64,000 nucleotides of DNA, from positions 142,851 to 206,850 of the forward strand of contig NZ_JAUSUM010000004.1 of the NCBI RefSeq assembly GCF_030813635.1. The letters are read 5' to 3'. A program made the position numbers and the translations under genes. The notes beneath the pieces were generated by a model, which had not been told where the DNA came from, did no database searches, and was given only the letters and a program-made list of their open reading frames with translations. Below, in pieces: positions 25,409-33,671 of the stretch (position 1 is the stretch's first letter; each line of letters starts with the position of its first letter). This DNA comes from Salibacterium salarium (lineage in GTDB: Bacteria > Bacillota > Bacilli > Bacillales > Marinococcaceae).

Positions 25409-27538
25409 ATGAGTATTTTTCAGTTAAAGAAAGAACAGCGCCTTGTGTTGGAAACCAAAGAGACGGCGTATGTCATTGATGTCCATAAACATGGTCATCT
25501 GCAGCATGTTTATTGGGGCGAAAAACTTTCGACAAAAGTGGATTACGAAGCGCTGCAATCACTTGTCATTCCGCACTCTTCTTTTGAAGCGACGCGTGGA
25601 GTAATGGGATATGATTATATTCCATGGGGAGAAATGGTTTATACAGAACCGACCCTTAAAACTTCTTCTGAATCTGGAGAACGAGGGTTTAAGTGGGAAT
25701 ACGCTGGTCTGCATATAGACGCCAAAGATTCAGAAAAACAACAAGTTTCTCTCAAGCTTCAGGAGTCCCTTGGCCGATATCAAGTGGAGTTAAAGTATGA
25801 AGTGTTTGAGCAAGATGACATAATCGCCAGATGTCAGACGATTACAAATGTTAACGGAGAAGCCCTACATATAGAAGCGGCCCGTTCTATGCAGGTCTCT
25901 TTTCCACCTGCACAAATGTACAATTTTAGCCATCTTGCAGGGAAGTGGGTTGGAGAGTTTCAGCTTATTCATGAAGAGGTCCACGAAGGGCGGAAAACGA
26001 TCGACAGTCGTCGAGGAAACACTTCTCATCAGGCTAATCCTTGGTTTGCGCTTGATCAAGGAGCCGGAGAGGACAGTGGAGAAGTGTGGTTCGGTCATCT
26101 TGCCTATTCCGGTAATTGGGATATTCATGTAGAAAAAGATTCCCATGGATTTGTGCATGTGTGCGGCGGCATTAATGATTTTGATTTTATGAAGGTGCTT
26201 CAACCGGAGGAGAAGTTTCAAACACCGGTGTTTTATCTCGGTTATACATCAAAAGGCTTTACGGGTATGAGTCATCAAGCTCACCGTTTTCAGAGAAATC
26301 ATATATTGCCAAAGAAGTTCAGGGATGCAACACGAAAAGTGTTATATAATTCCTGGGAAGCAACGTACTTTGATGTTTCTGAGGAAAACCAAAAAAAATT
26401 GGCAGATGAAGCAGCAGCTATCGGCTGTGAACTTTTCGTTGTGGATGACGGATGGTTTGGAAAACGAAATTCGGATGATTCAAGCCTTGGAGACTGGGAA
26501 GTGAATCATGATAAATTTCCGAACGGCCTCGACCCATTGATTTCATATGTGAAAGAAAAAGGGATGGATTTTGGTATTTGGCTGGAGCCGGAAATGGTCA
26601 ACGAAGACAGTCGCTTGTTTCAAGAGCACCCGGAGTGGGTGTATCATTTTGCGACACAGGATCAGACGACAGCCCGGAATCAATTAGTGCTTCAGTTTGG
26701 CAGGGAAGACGTACGTGCTTATGTAAAAAAAGTGCTCGATCAGCTCTTGGGAAGCAGTGATATTTCCTTTATTAAATGGGACATGAACCGCTCGTTGTCT
26801 GAAGTTGGCCGGATGGGCGCTGGAGTGGAAGAGCAGAAGCAGTTATGGCATGAACATGTCGAAGGACTGTATGACGTGTTTGACTACATCAAGTATGCTT
26901 ATCCGCACGTGCTGGTGGAAACCTGTTCTGGGGGCGGCGGTCGTATTGATCTCGGTGTTCTGCAGCGGACGGATCAGTTCTGGACAAGCGATAACACCGA
27001 TCCCCGGGACCGGCTTTCCATTCAGCGCGGATGTTCCTATGCTTATCACCAGAAAACTATGATGTGCTGGGTTACGGATACCCCTAACTGGCTGAATAAG
27101 CGCACCGTTCCTTTGAAATACCGCTTTCATTCCGCTATGATGGGCGGTCTTGGTATTGGGGGGAATCTGCATGAATGGACGAAGGCAGAAAAGGAAAAGG
27201 CAGCTCGCTGGATTACTTTTTATAAACACATCCGGCCGGTGATTCAGGATGGGCTTACTTACCGTTTAACAGCTTCTCATCCAAAGAAGGAAACGGAAAT
27301 TGTGCAGTATGTTAGTGAAGAGGGCAGTCGTTCTGTTGTATTCCTTTTGGAAAACGGCTTATCTTTCGGTCCTCATCCTGTTCGAGTGAAGTTGAAAGGT
27401 CTCGATAAAAATGCTCGATATTACTGCTCTGAGGGTACAACGGCTACTGGTGCGTTTTGGATGAATCATGGACTAATATGGAAATTGGAAGAAGAGTATC
27501 AGTGCGAGATTATCGAACTTTCGAAACTAGATGAATAA
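25409..27538 (+). CDS. Alpha-galactosidase, glycoside hydrolase family 36
   Basis: 709 residues, cytoplasmic. The N-terminal beta-supersandwich (1-310) is followed by the TIM barrel: VLYNSWEATYFDVSE, LFVVDDGWFGKRN, FGIWLEPEMVNEDS, FIKWDMNR with nucleophile Asp458, ETCSGGGGRID and WTSDNTDPRDRL with acid/base Asp528. The 70-residue spacing of the two aspartates matches characterised GH36 enzymes. It hydrolyses alpha-1,6-galactosides of the raffinose/melibiose type. It lies 106 bp after the LacI gene without a clear promoter, so it is probably the last gene of the operon. With the GH35 enzyme the operon handles both alpha- and beta-linked galactose; Leloir genes are not in the window. Confidence 0.95.
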   Translation: MSIFQLKKEQRLVLETKETAYVIDVHKHGHLQHVYWGEKLSTKVDYEALQSLVIPHSSFEATRGVMGYDYIPWGEMVYTEPTLKTSSESGERGFKWEYAGLHIDAKDSEKQQVSLKLQESLGRYQVELKYEVFEQDDIIARCQTITNVNGEALHIEAARSMQVSFPPAQMYNFSHLAGKWVGEFQLIHEEVHEGRKTIDSRRGNTSHQANPWFALDQGAGEDSGEVWFGHLAYSGNWDIHVEKDSHGFVHVCGGINDFDFMKVLQPEEKFQTPVFYLGYTSKGFTGMSHQAHRFQRNHILPKKFRDATRKVLYNSWEATYFDVSEENQKKLADEAAAIGCELFVVDDGWFGKRNSDDSSLGDWEVNHDKFPNGLDPLISYVKEKGMDFGIWLEPEMVNEDSRLFQEHPEWVYHFATQDQTTARNQLVLQFGREDVRAYVKKVLDQLLGSSDISFIKWDMNRSLSEVGRMGAGVEEQKQLWHEHVEGLYDVFDYIKYAYPHVLVETCSGGGGRIDLGVLQRTDQFWTSDNTDPRDRLSIQRGCSYAYHQKTMMCWVTDTPNWLNKRTVPLKYRFHSAMMGGLGIGGNLHEWTKAEKEKAARWITFYKHIRPVIQDGLTYRLTASHPKKETEIVQYVSEEGSRSVVFLLENGLSFGPHPVRVKLKGLDKNARYYCSEGTTATGAFWMNHGLIWKLEEEYQCEIIELSKLDE

Positions 27539-27618
27539 TAGCTCTCGTATTGGAATATAAGTCTCAACTGATGCTGATAAACTAACATCTAGTAAACGTT
27601 AAAAAGGAGTTATGTAAG

Positions 27619-28731
27619 GTGGCTGATTTATTAAAAGATGGGTTTAGCACCGAATTTTTATATTCCTTTGGCAGAAAGGTTCACAAGGTTTATCCCCTTT
27701 TGGATGTCGACAACTTTGTGGATGCTGTGGTGGCAAACGATTGGGAATCCATCGCGTTTAAAAAAAGAATACGCCGCATTAGTACAGTTTTAGGAGAACA
27801 TTTGCCTCCCGATTTCAAGGACGCTCTTGCAGTTCTTTATAAAATAGATGAAGAATGTAACGGGCTTCGTTATTTATTTTTTCCTGATTTTGTAGAAGTC
27901 TATGGGTTGGAGGAAGAGAACTGGGAGAATTCGATGGCGGCGTTAGAACGATTTACGTCAAAATCATCAGCCGAATTTGCGGTACGGGCTTTTATTTTAA
28001 AAGACCCTGAGAGAATGATGAATCAGATGTTGGAATGGTCAGAACATCCGAATGAACATGTGAGAAGATTGGCAAGTGAAGGGTGCCGGCCAAGGCTACC
28101 TTGGGGACAATCCCTGCCATTGTATAAGCAGAATCCACAACCTGTCCTCCCTATTTTGGAAAATCTTATGGATGACAGCTCTTCTTATGTACAAAAAAGC
28201 GTTGCTAATAACCTCAATGATATTGCAAAAGATAACCCAAATGTTGTCGTTGGCATGGTGCGAAAGTGGAAAAATAGAAGTCCCGGTACGGACTGGATTT
28301 TACGACACGGCAGCCGTACCTTAATTAGAAAAGCTGATCCTGAGATCATGGAACTTTTTGGTTATCCTCCTGTAGAAGTGAAGGATGCAACAATTACCAT
28401 GAATGCAAGCGATATAACGATTGGACAAAGCAGTACACTTCAATATGATATAAGGGTACAAGAGGGAAACGCTGTGAAAGTCCGAGTGGAATACGGTATT
28501 TATTTTGTGAAGTCCCGTCAACATACATCTCGAAAATTGTTCCTGCTTTCAGATAAAAAAGTCCAAGGTGGAGCTACGATGACAGGGGAACGGACACACA
28601 GTTGGGCGGACCTTTCTACTCGAAAACATTACCCCGGATCACATCGTATTGGTCTATATGTTAATGGAGTGGAAGTAGCGTCGACGGAGATAAATCTGTT
28701 AAGCAATTCCAAAAAGGAAAACGAAGCCTAA
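27619..28731 (+). CDS. DNA alkylation repair protein, AlkC type
   Basis: 370 residues from GTG 27619 (AAAAGGAG 9-14 bases upstream). The N-terminal 240 residues are HEAT-like helical repeats of the AlkC/AlkD glycosylase superfamily: AVRAFILKDPERMMNQMLEWSEHPNEHVRRLASEGCRPRLPW and DDSSSYVQKSVANNLNDIAKDNP…KWKNRSPGTDWILRHGSRTLI. The C-terminal 110 residues form an Ig-like domain (ITMNASDITIGQSSTLQYDIRV…GSHRIGLYVNGVEVAS), the feature that sets AlkC apart from AlkD. The enzyme removes alkylated bases such as 3-methylcytosine and 1-methyladenine. Its stop overlaps the stop of the convergent methyltransferase gene. Confidence 0.88.
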   Translation: MADLLKDGFSTEFLYSFGRKVHKVYPLLDVDNFVDAVVANDWESIAFKKRIRRISTVLGEHLPPDFKDALAVLYKIDEECNGLRYLFFPDFVEVYGLEEENWENSMAALERFTSKSSAEFAVRAFILKDPERMMNQMLEWSEHPNEHVRRLASEGCRPRLPWGQSLPLYKQNPQPVLPILENLMDDSSSYVQKSVANNLNDIAKDNPNVVVGMVRKWKNRSPGTDWILRHGSRTLIRKADPEIMELFGYPPVEVKDATITMNASDITIGQSSTLQYDIRVQEGNAVKVRVEYGIYFVKSRQHTSRKLFLLSDKKVQGGATMTGERTHSWADLSTRKHYPGSHRIGLYVNGVEVASTEINLLSNSKKENEA

Positions 28732-29438
28732 GATTTCTCTCTTTTTACGCCTCCGAATATAGCAAGTTCAAACCATTTAAAGTAACAGTCCGTATGTTTA
28801 AAGCCGATATCTTTAAGCCAATCGAGTTGAACCGTTACTGTTTCCAAAATATTATCCTCTTTATCGGGGCGACTATGATACTCTTTTGCCACTGTTTCTC
28901 TGTCTTTCTGATTATAATTTGATAAATGATCTATAAACAGTTCATCATATAATGTTTCTAATTCTGCAGTGGCTGAAGCGGTATGCTCCATATTAATGAA
29001 AATGCCGCCTTTGGACAATAAATGATATATTTTGTTATAAAGCTGTTTTTTCTGAGAATGGGGAAGGTGATGTATAGCGAATCCCGAAACAATGCAGTCT
29101 ACGGAATGAGAATCCGCCAGTTCATCAATAGAATGAAAGTCGTCTAGTATGATATCGCAACGTTTATTATAGATTTTCATATTTTCCTTGGCTGATTCAA
29201 TCATTGGTTTCGAATGATCTAACAAAATAGCTGAAGCATCAGGAAATGATTTTAGTATGATTTTAGCCAAAAATCCATTCCCACAACCCAAATCAATAAC
29301 TTTACGAGGATAAGGATTAAAATGATGAATCACTTGAAGCATGATCTTAGCTTGCTCCGCTCCAAAAGGTATTCCTCCTCTAACATTTTCCAAATAGTCC
29401 TCCGTCACATCTTGTCTTTGCCAATGTGAAGTAACCAT
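28728..29438 (-). CDS. Class I SAM-dependent methyltransferase
   Basis: 236 residues from ATG 29438, preceded on the minus strand by GGAGGAAGG at 7 bases; a longer frame to 29456 would start upstream of that site. Motif I is KVIDLGCGNGFLAKIIL, motif II acid in SAILLDHSKPMIESA, post-I D of CDIILDDFHSI, and motif IV DCIVSGFAIHHLPHSQK. This is the Methyltransf_11/25 type; substrate unknown. C-terminal residues (W.ELAIFGG.K) resemble small-molecule methyltransferases. Convergent with alkC; the two stop codons share bases at 28729-28730, and no hairpin separates them. Confidence 0.88.
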   Translation of the reverse strand: MVTSHWQRQDVTEDYLENVRGGIPFGAEQAKIMLQVIHHFNPYPRKVIDLGCGNGFLAKIILKSFPDASAILLDHSKPMIESAKENMKIYNKRCDIILDDFHSIDELADSHSVDCIVSGFAIHHLPHSQKKQLYNKIYHLLSKGGIFINMEHTASATAELETLYDELFIDHLSNYNQKDRETVAKEYHSRPDKEDNILETVTVQLDWLKDIGFKHTDCYFKWFELAIFGGVKREKS

Positions 29439-29595
29439 ACACAATCCTTCCTCCAAGAATTATAGATTTAAATACTTGTATAATACATTCAAGAAAAATC
29501 AGCGCTTTACCTCTTTTTGGTTCTCATTGATGAAAATCGTTAAAGAGATGCATTATTTCTGCCATTTTCAACGTTAAGAAGTTCAATTTATAGTG

Positions 29596-30420
29596 TCACT
29601 CTTCTGCCTCCACCGTAACCACGGTCATCTGGCTTTGGTTTAGAAATCGCACCGGTATCACACTGGTGCCGAGGCCGCTGTCGATGTAGAGCCGGCTGCC
29701 GGAGACGGATCGGTACGTTCCTTTGTCGTAGCGCGGGAAGAAGCCTTCGCCGGGGGAGACGATTCCGCCGATGAAGGGGAGCCGGATCTGACCGCCGTGG
29801 GTGTGACCGCTCAGGATAAGATCGGCGCGGGCGGCTGTTTTATTTTCTACGATGAGCGGGGCGTGAGAGAGCAGGATGGTGTAATGCTCTTCATTTATCC
29901 CCTGAAATGCCCGAATCAAGTTGTGGTGGTTCGTATAATGGTCATCGAGGCCGACGAGGTTGATGACGGCCCCGTCTATCTCGACCTGTGTATGCGTATT
30001 ACCAAGAACCGTGATACCGCGTTCCTTGAGTCCATTGAGAAGTGTTTCTTTGTGCGGGTTATCCCATTCGTGATTACCGGTGACAAAATAGATTTTCTCC
30101 GTCACTCCGGTCAGCTTTTCCATCAGATGCAGCACCGGCTCCATGCTGGATGTACTTTCATCAATGAGATCACCTGTGACGACGATCATGTCGGGATCGG
30201 CTTCTTCGGCGGCGTGAAGGAGCGGCTCGTTACTCTCCCCGAACTGTTTATTATGCAGGTCGCTGATCTGAAGCATGCGAATCGATGTGTTGGAGGGCAG
30301 TTCCTCGGTTGCGAACGAGACGTGTGCTGTTTTGAACACGTTCGTATCGTAGTAGCTTTTCCCCACAATCGCTGCGGCAACTGTAATCAGGATAAGAACG
30401 ATCCAACGTTTTTTTGTCAT
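29596..30420 (-). CDS. Membrane-anchored calcineurin-like metallophosphoesterase (YkuE-like)
   Basis: 274 residues. One N-terminal anchor/signal helix (WIVLILITVAAAIVGKSYY) puts the catalytic domain outside the membrane. Metal-binding motifs are in order: ISDLHN, MIVVTGDLID, VTGNHEW, LLSHAPLI and LSGHTHGGQIRLP. This order and the GGIVSPGEGFFPRYDKGTYR segment are those of the YkuE/LpxH-like phosphodiesterases of Bacillus. The ATG at 30420 has GGAGGG 11 bases upstream. Substrate unknown; related proteins have been linked to cell-wall or lipid metabolism. Monocistronic; the GC content is higher than its neighbours. Confidence 0.9.
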   Translation of the reverse strand: MTKKRWIVLILITVAAAIVGKSYYDTNVFKTAHVSFATEELPSNTSIRMLQISDLHNKQFGESNEPLLHAAEEADPDMIVVTGDLIDESTSSMEPVLHLMEKLTGVTEKIYFVTGNHEWDNPHKETLLNGLKERGITVLGNTHTQVEIDGAVINLVGLDDHYTNHHNLIRAFQGINEEHYTILLSHAPLIVENKTAARADLILSGHTHGGQIRLPFIGGIVSPGEGFFPRYDKGTYRSVSGSRLYIDSGLGTSVIPVRFLNQSQMTVVTVEAEE

Positions 30421-30449
30421 GATAATAATGACCCTCCTTTTGCATGATA

Positions 30450-30820
30450 CGGGCTGGAGTACCTATGACTCTATGATAGCATGCCCTATGTCCGTTCGGC
30501 AGGGAAGAAAAGGATCACCGCTGGGATTATCATACCCCTATTGAAGAAACGATTCGATGCTTCTTCTTTCCCATAAGGATCGATCGCAAACGGGAAAAGT
30601 CTATTTTTGGTTCCAGTCATCGTCACTACCCATTGGTGACCGTAAACAGGGCTTCCTTGTTTATGATCAAAATGATAAGAGGCTCCCTCTATCGGTGTTA
30701 AAACCTGTGACGAAGGCTTTGTCTTCGGATATACACTGTCTTCGATAGAATTTAGGGGTGTTTTTTATCGAATTCAACGAATTCTAGAACAGTTCAATGG
30801 ATGCTATTGGGTTTTTGTTT
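30450..30820. other. Intergenic region, possible gene scrap
   Basis: No supportable gene. On + from about 30708 to 30843 one frame reads DEGFVFGYTLSSIEFRGVFYRIQRILEQ… to a stop, and an upstream piece reads FLVYDQNDKRLPLSVL in another frame. They could be pieces of one decayed protein, but I do not recognise it. Confidence 0.35.
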
Positions 30821-30821
30821 A

Positions 30822-31286
30822 TCAATCCATTAAATCCATATTTTTTTGGTAAGATTTCTTCAATGAAATATAATTAATAGTAAAAAACAATATAAAAATT
30901 ACAACTAATAGGAGTGTGAACTGAAACCAATTGTCCCTAGAGTTTGGTAAATCTACTAATACTAAGTACAACAATCCAAAAATAAAACTGAAATTAATAC
31001 TTTGTACAAATGTTTTCTTCTTTTTATTATTAAATTCCGCTTTAGTTGACACGGAAATGTATTCTATTCCTGAAATGGAATATCTAAGCAAGATGTAAAG
31101 TCCAAACAAGCCTAAAGCTAAAATGGTTAGAAATTCGTAATTAATGCTAAAAAATAATTTATTTATTAATAAAGACACTACCAGGAAAATAGGTATAATA
31201 ACTGATGCTTCTGCAAAAAAGTAAAGAGATTTTTGTCTTTTATATTCATCTTCTGGCAAAAAAACAGAAAACCACGACTTTATCAT
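30822..31286 (-). CDS. Membrane protein, DUF3278-like, paired with XRE regulator
   Basis: 154 residues from ATG 31286 (GGGAGG 10 bases upstream on the minus strand). Four hydrophobic segments: ASVIIPIFLVVSLLINKLFF, FLTILALGLFGLYILLRY, INFSFIFGLLYLVLVDLP and FTLLLVVIFILFFTINYI; a short basic region KAEFNNKKKK lies between spans two and three. It directly follows a small XRE-type regulator on the same strand with a gap of two bases. DUF3278 proteins are commonly found in such pairs next to ABC exporter genes, and a broken ABC ATPase gene is divergent here. The family name is a pattern-based guess. Confidence 0.7.
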   Translation of the reverse strand: MIKSWFSVFLPEDEYKRQKSLYFFAEASVIIPIFLVVSLLINKLFFSINYEFLTILALGLFGLYILLRYSISGIEYISVSTKAEFNNKKKKTFVQSINFSFIFGLLYLVLVDLPNSRDNWFQFTLLLVVIFILFFTINYISLKKSYQKNMDLMD

Positions 31287-31288
31287 TT

Positions 31289-31483
31289 TTAATGAACCTC
31301 CCAAAACAAATCATCTAATGTTTTTTCAAGTACATAGGCTATATTACAACATAGCTTTAAACTAGGATTGTACTCTCCTTTTTCTATTAAACCTATTGTT
31401 TGTCTTGTCACATTAACTTGCTCAGCCAAACTTTGTTGTGTCATTAACTTTTCGAGCCGAGCCATTTTTACTCGATTTTTCAA
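31289..31483 (-). CDS. Small XRE-family (Cro/C1-type) transcriptional regulator
   Basis: 64 residues from TTG 31483 (KNRVKMARLEKLMTQQSLAEQVNVTRQTIGLIEKGEYNPSLKLC…), the normal size of the single-domain HTH proteins of this class; AAAGGTGG lies a few bases before. The helix-turn-helix is TQQSLAEQVNVTRQTIGLIEKGEYNPS. The conserved end ALEKTLDDLFW is present as VLEKTLDDLFWEV. It is followed by the DUF3278-like gene in the same operon and divergent from the ABC ATPase remnant, which it presumably once controlled. Confidence 0.88.
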   Translation of the reverse strand: MKNRVKMARLEKLMTQQSLAEQVNVTRQTIGLIEKGEYNPSLKLCCNIAYVLEKTLDDLFWEVH

Positions 31484-31604
31484 TTCAACCACCTTTAATA
31501 CTATTTTCTTCATTGTAACTTATAAATTACATAAAGTAAAATATATATTACATATAGAGAAATTAGGATTGAAAAAGGGATTGCTTTTCAAATATATAAT
31601 TTTG

Positions 31605-32224
31605 GATATAGAAAGGTTTTTCTATCTTAAATGATTTTGATTTGGAAGTTGAACCTGGGGAAAGACTTTCTATTATAGGGGAGTCTGGAGTTGGAAAAAC
31701 TTCTTTGCTTAATATTATTGGTCTACTTGATACACAATATCAAGGGAGCTATAAGCTTTTTGATTCATCTGTTAAAGATTTATCACGAAATAAACTAGCT
31801 GAGTGGCGTAATCAAAAAATTGGTTTTGTTCTTCAGGAGTCCTCACTAATTAATTCTTTGACCATAGAGGATAATATTAAATTGCCGCTTATGTATGCTA
31901 ACATTGAAAAAGACCTAACTGTCCAAGATCACTTTAAACGAATTATTAATAAAATTGGGATTGAGCCCATTTTGAAAAAAACCACTTATTTGTTCTGGTG
32001 GCCAACGATCTAGAGCTGTTTTTGCTAGGGCTGTAATTATGAATCCCCAAAGAATTTTATCAGATGAACCAACTGCGTCTTTAGACTTAGAAAATAAAGA
32101 AAAAATTATCAATCTACTTTTTGATATGAATAAAGAATTTAATACTACTGTTATTACAGTGACTCATGATTTAGATTTAGCCAATCGTCATGAACGAATA
32201 ATTACTCTCGAAAGGAATGAATAA
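31605..32224 (+). pseudogene. MacB-type ABC transporter ATPase, truncated and frameshifted
   Basis: The sequence reads LNDFDLEVEPGERLSIIGESGVGKTSLLNIIGLLD (Walker A GESGVGKTS), RNQKIGFVLQESSLINSLTIEDNI (Q-loop), then after a frame change near 31996 SGGQRSRAVFARAVIMNPQRILSDEPTASLD (signature and Walker B) and VITVTHDLDLANRHERIITL. About 20 N-terminal residues are missing, with an in-frame stop just upstream. The frameshift interrupts the signature motif TYL-C-SGGQR by one extra or two missing bases. It belonged to an exporter of the LolD/MacB class, often for antimicrobial peptides. No permease gene follows. Confidence 0.85.
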
Positions 32225-32225
32225 A

Positions 32226-32381
32226 ATGGGATTCTATGCAATGATCATGTCATTCATCCTTGGCATATTCTTCACCATTCTTGGTGCTTCTCGTAGAAAA
32301 CGGAATTTTTTATACAAGTTTTTCATAGTGCTAGGAATCATTCTCATTCTTTTTGCTGTTTATCTAGCAAGGCCTCATTAA
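32226..32381 (+). CDS. Small two-span membrane protein
   Basis: 51 residues beginning directly after the ABC ATPase remnant (two bases after its stop). Two hydrophobic helices (MIMSFILGIFFTILGA and FFIVLGIILILFAVYLA) flank a basic turn SRRKRNFLYK, giving a helical hairpin with both ends outside by the positive-inside rule. GAAAGGAATGAATAAA precedes the ATG, so a ribosome binding site is plausible. The close spacing suggests it belonged to the ABC operon, perhaps as an accessory or immunity-type protein; function unknown. Its 3' end overlaps the IS21 remnant on the other strand. Confidence 0.6.
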   Translation: MGFYAMIMSFILGIFFTILGASRRKRNFLYKFFIVLGIILILFAVYLARPH

Positions 32382-32394
32382 GAATCATAGTTAT

Positions 32395-32760
32395 ATATAG
32401 ATCAGTGTCTCTATCAAGGATAAAAGTTGTTGAACCTGCCCAATCAACCTCCATGATTTCACCTGGTTCTCTTCGAATTCGTAACGTAGCTTTATACTTG
32501 TCTGCATAGTTACTATAGTGACGGGCAAAGCTACGATATGAATATGGTATCTTTTGATTCGCTCGGCATTCAGCTTCATATTCATGGTGCAGAAGTGAAA
32601 GAGCCACGTTTGGCTTAGCTAATTCTTTATGGATATAATCAAAGTTCAAGCCTGCCTACCTGACCCTTCCATCGTTTTTTCCGGAAAGAGAAACTCTTCA
32701 ATCCATTGATCTGTCATTTCCTCCTCCAAGGGATATCCTAAGCCCTGGTTGTTACCTTCC
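32395..32760 (-). pseudogene. IS21-family IstA transposase fragment
   Basis: On the minus strand LGYPLEEEMTDQWIEEFLFPEK…EGSGRQ is followed after a frameshift by FDYIHKELAKPNVALSLLHHEYEAECRANQKIPYSYRSF and MRIRREPGEIMEVDWAG. These are the segment between the helix-turn-helix and the first catalytic Asp (EVDWAG) of IstA. The fragment ends soon after that Asp. Both ends of the element and IstB are missing. It is a scrap left by deletion; the sequence diverges from IstA near 32395. Confidence 0.85.
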
Positions 32761-32869
32761 TTTTTTATCAAAACATGTAAAATGTGTTTTAAGTTTTAGA
32801 CATTTGATAAGAAATAGAGGATAAAATATAAAACGATAACGAGGCAATCTTGCAAAAGTCTACTTTCTT

Positions 32870-33142
32870 TCATTCTTTCTTATATTTATTAGCTACTTTT
32901 TGTCTTCCTGATAACCAAATTCCCAACAGCATTGATGTTCCTCCCATACCAATAACTAAAACCGTACCAATATTAGAAAATGAATATAAACCGTATATTC
33001 CCCCTGATATAAAAGTTATAATATAAGCTGAAGGTAAGATTGCTCCCCAGAAACCCTTTGGCCTGATCGATAAGTAATGTTGTGTTACTAATATTGATGT
33101 TGCTATTACATAGGGTAAAAATGTATTGAACAATTTAACCAT
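32870..33142 (-). CDS. Hypothetical three-span membrane protein
   Basis: 90 residues from ATG 33142, or 87 from TTG 33133, which is better spaced from the GGAGG at 33143-33147. Hydrophobic segments at FLPYVIATSILVTQHYL, GAILPSAYIITFISGGIYGLY and IGTVLVIGMGGTSMLLGIWL, and a basic tail SGRQKVANKYKKE. No family is recognised. It is flanked by an IS21 scrap and a long gene-free stretch, in AT-rich sequence. Confidence 0.6.
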   Translation of the reverse strand: MVKLFNTFLPYVIATSILVTQHYLSIRPKGFWGAILPSAYIITFISGGIYGLYSFSNIGTVLVIGMGGTSMLLGIWLSGRQKVANKYKKE

Positions 33143-33147
33143 CCTCC

Positions 33148-33671
33148 ATTTCTCAAATTCCTACATGTTGATAACTATAAACATATAATAGATTAAGTTA
33201 ATTTTTTTATCCTTCTTTGGTAATTTTATATCTTTTTTAAAAAATTATGTTCCTTCCAGGACCTTAAGTGATGACAGAGGAACCAACCGTTACTGTATAG
33301 TTTGGTGATCTTCATTACCATGGATATGGCAGTGAACAGGATGCGGAACGCTTTGCGGATATGACCATGAAAAAGAATTTCAAGATTCATAGATTATTCC
33401 TTTCAAAACGTCTCTACATCAGAGTAAAAAGGCTCATTTTAAACGATTTTATTATTTTTTAAACAAGTTTATAATTCGTACGCAGAAATAAGGGCAATCT
33501 CCGTAATGTGTACTTTTTTCACTGCTGATATGTTTTATAATATGTACTACCAATGAAACAGGAGTTTTCAAAAAAAGGAAGAAAATTTCTGGATGTACCC
33601 CGATTGAACCTTTTTTTATCTGTTATGATGAAGGTATTCAGATGAAAACGGACCAGAAAGGAAGAGGGGCA
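33148..33671. other. Gene-free stretch
   Basis: AT-rich with no supportable gene. One frame from about 33299 to 33464 reads FGDLHYHGYGSEQDAERFADMT and then degenerates; I do not recognise it and it has no start. A GC-skew or terminator signal is not evident. The ribosome binding site of the SWIM gene (AAAGGAAGAGGGG) closes the region. Confidence 0.4.

Noticed and set aside
29797-30447. 216-codon plus-strand frame
   Set aside because: Antisense to the metallophosphoesterase gene, whose motifs are all intact.
30557-30748. 63-codon plus-strand frame
   Set aside because: No ribosome binding site and no recognisable protein; treated as possible gene scrap only.
33299-33464. Frame FGDLHYHGYGSEQDAERFADMT as part of a gene
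   Set aside because: No start and no match I could name; kept only as a remark on the gene-free stretch.
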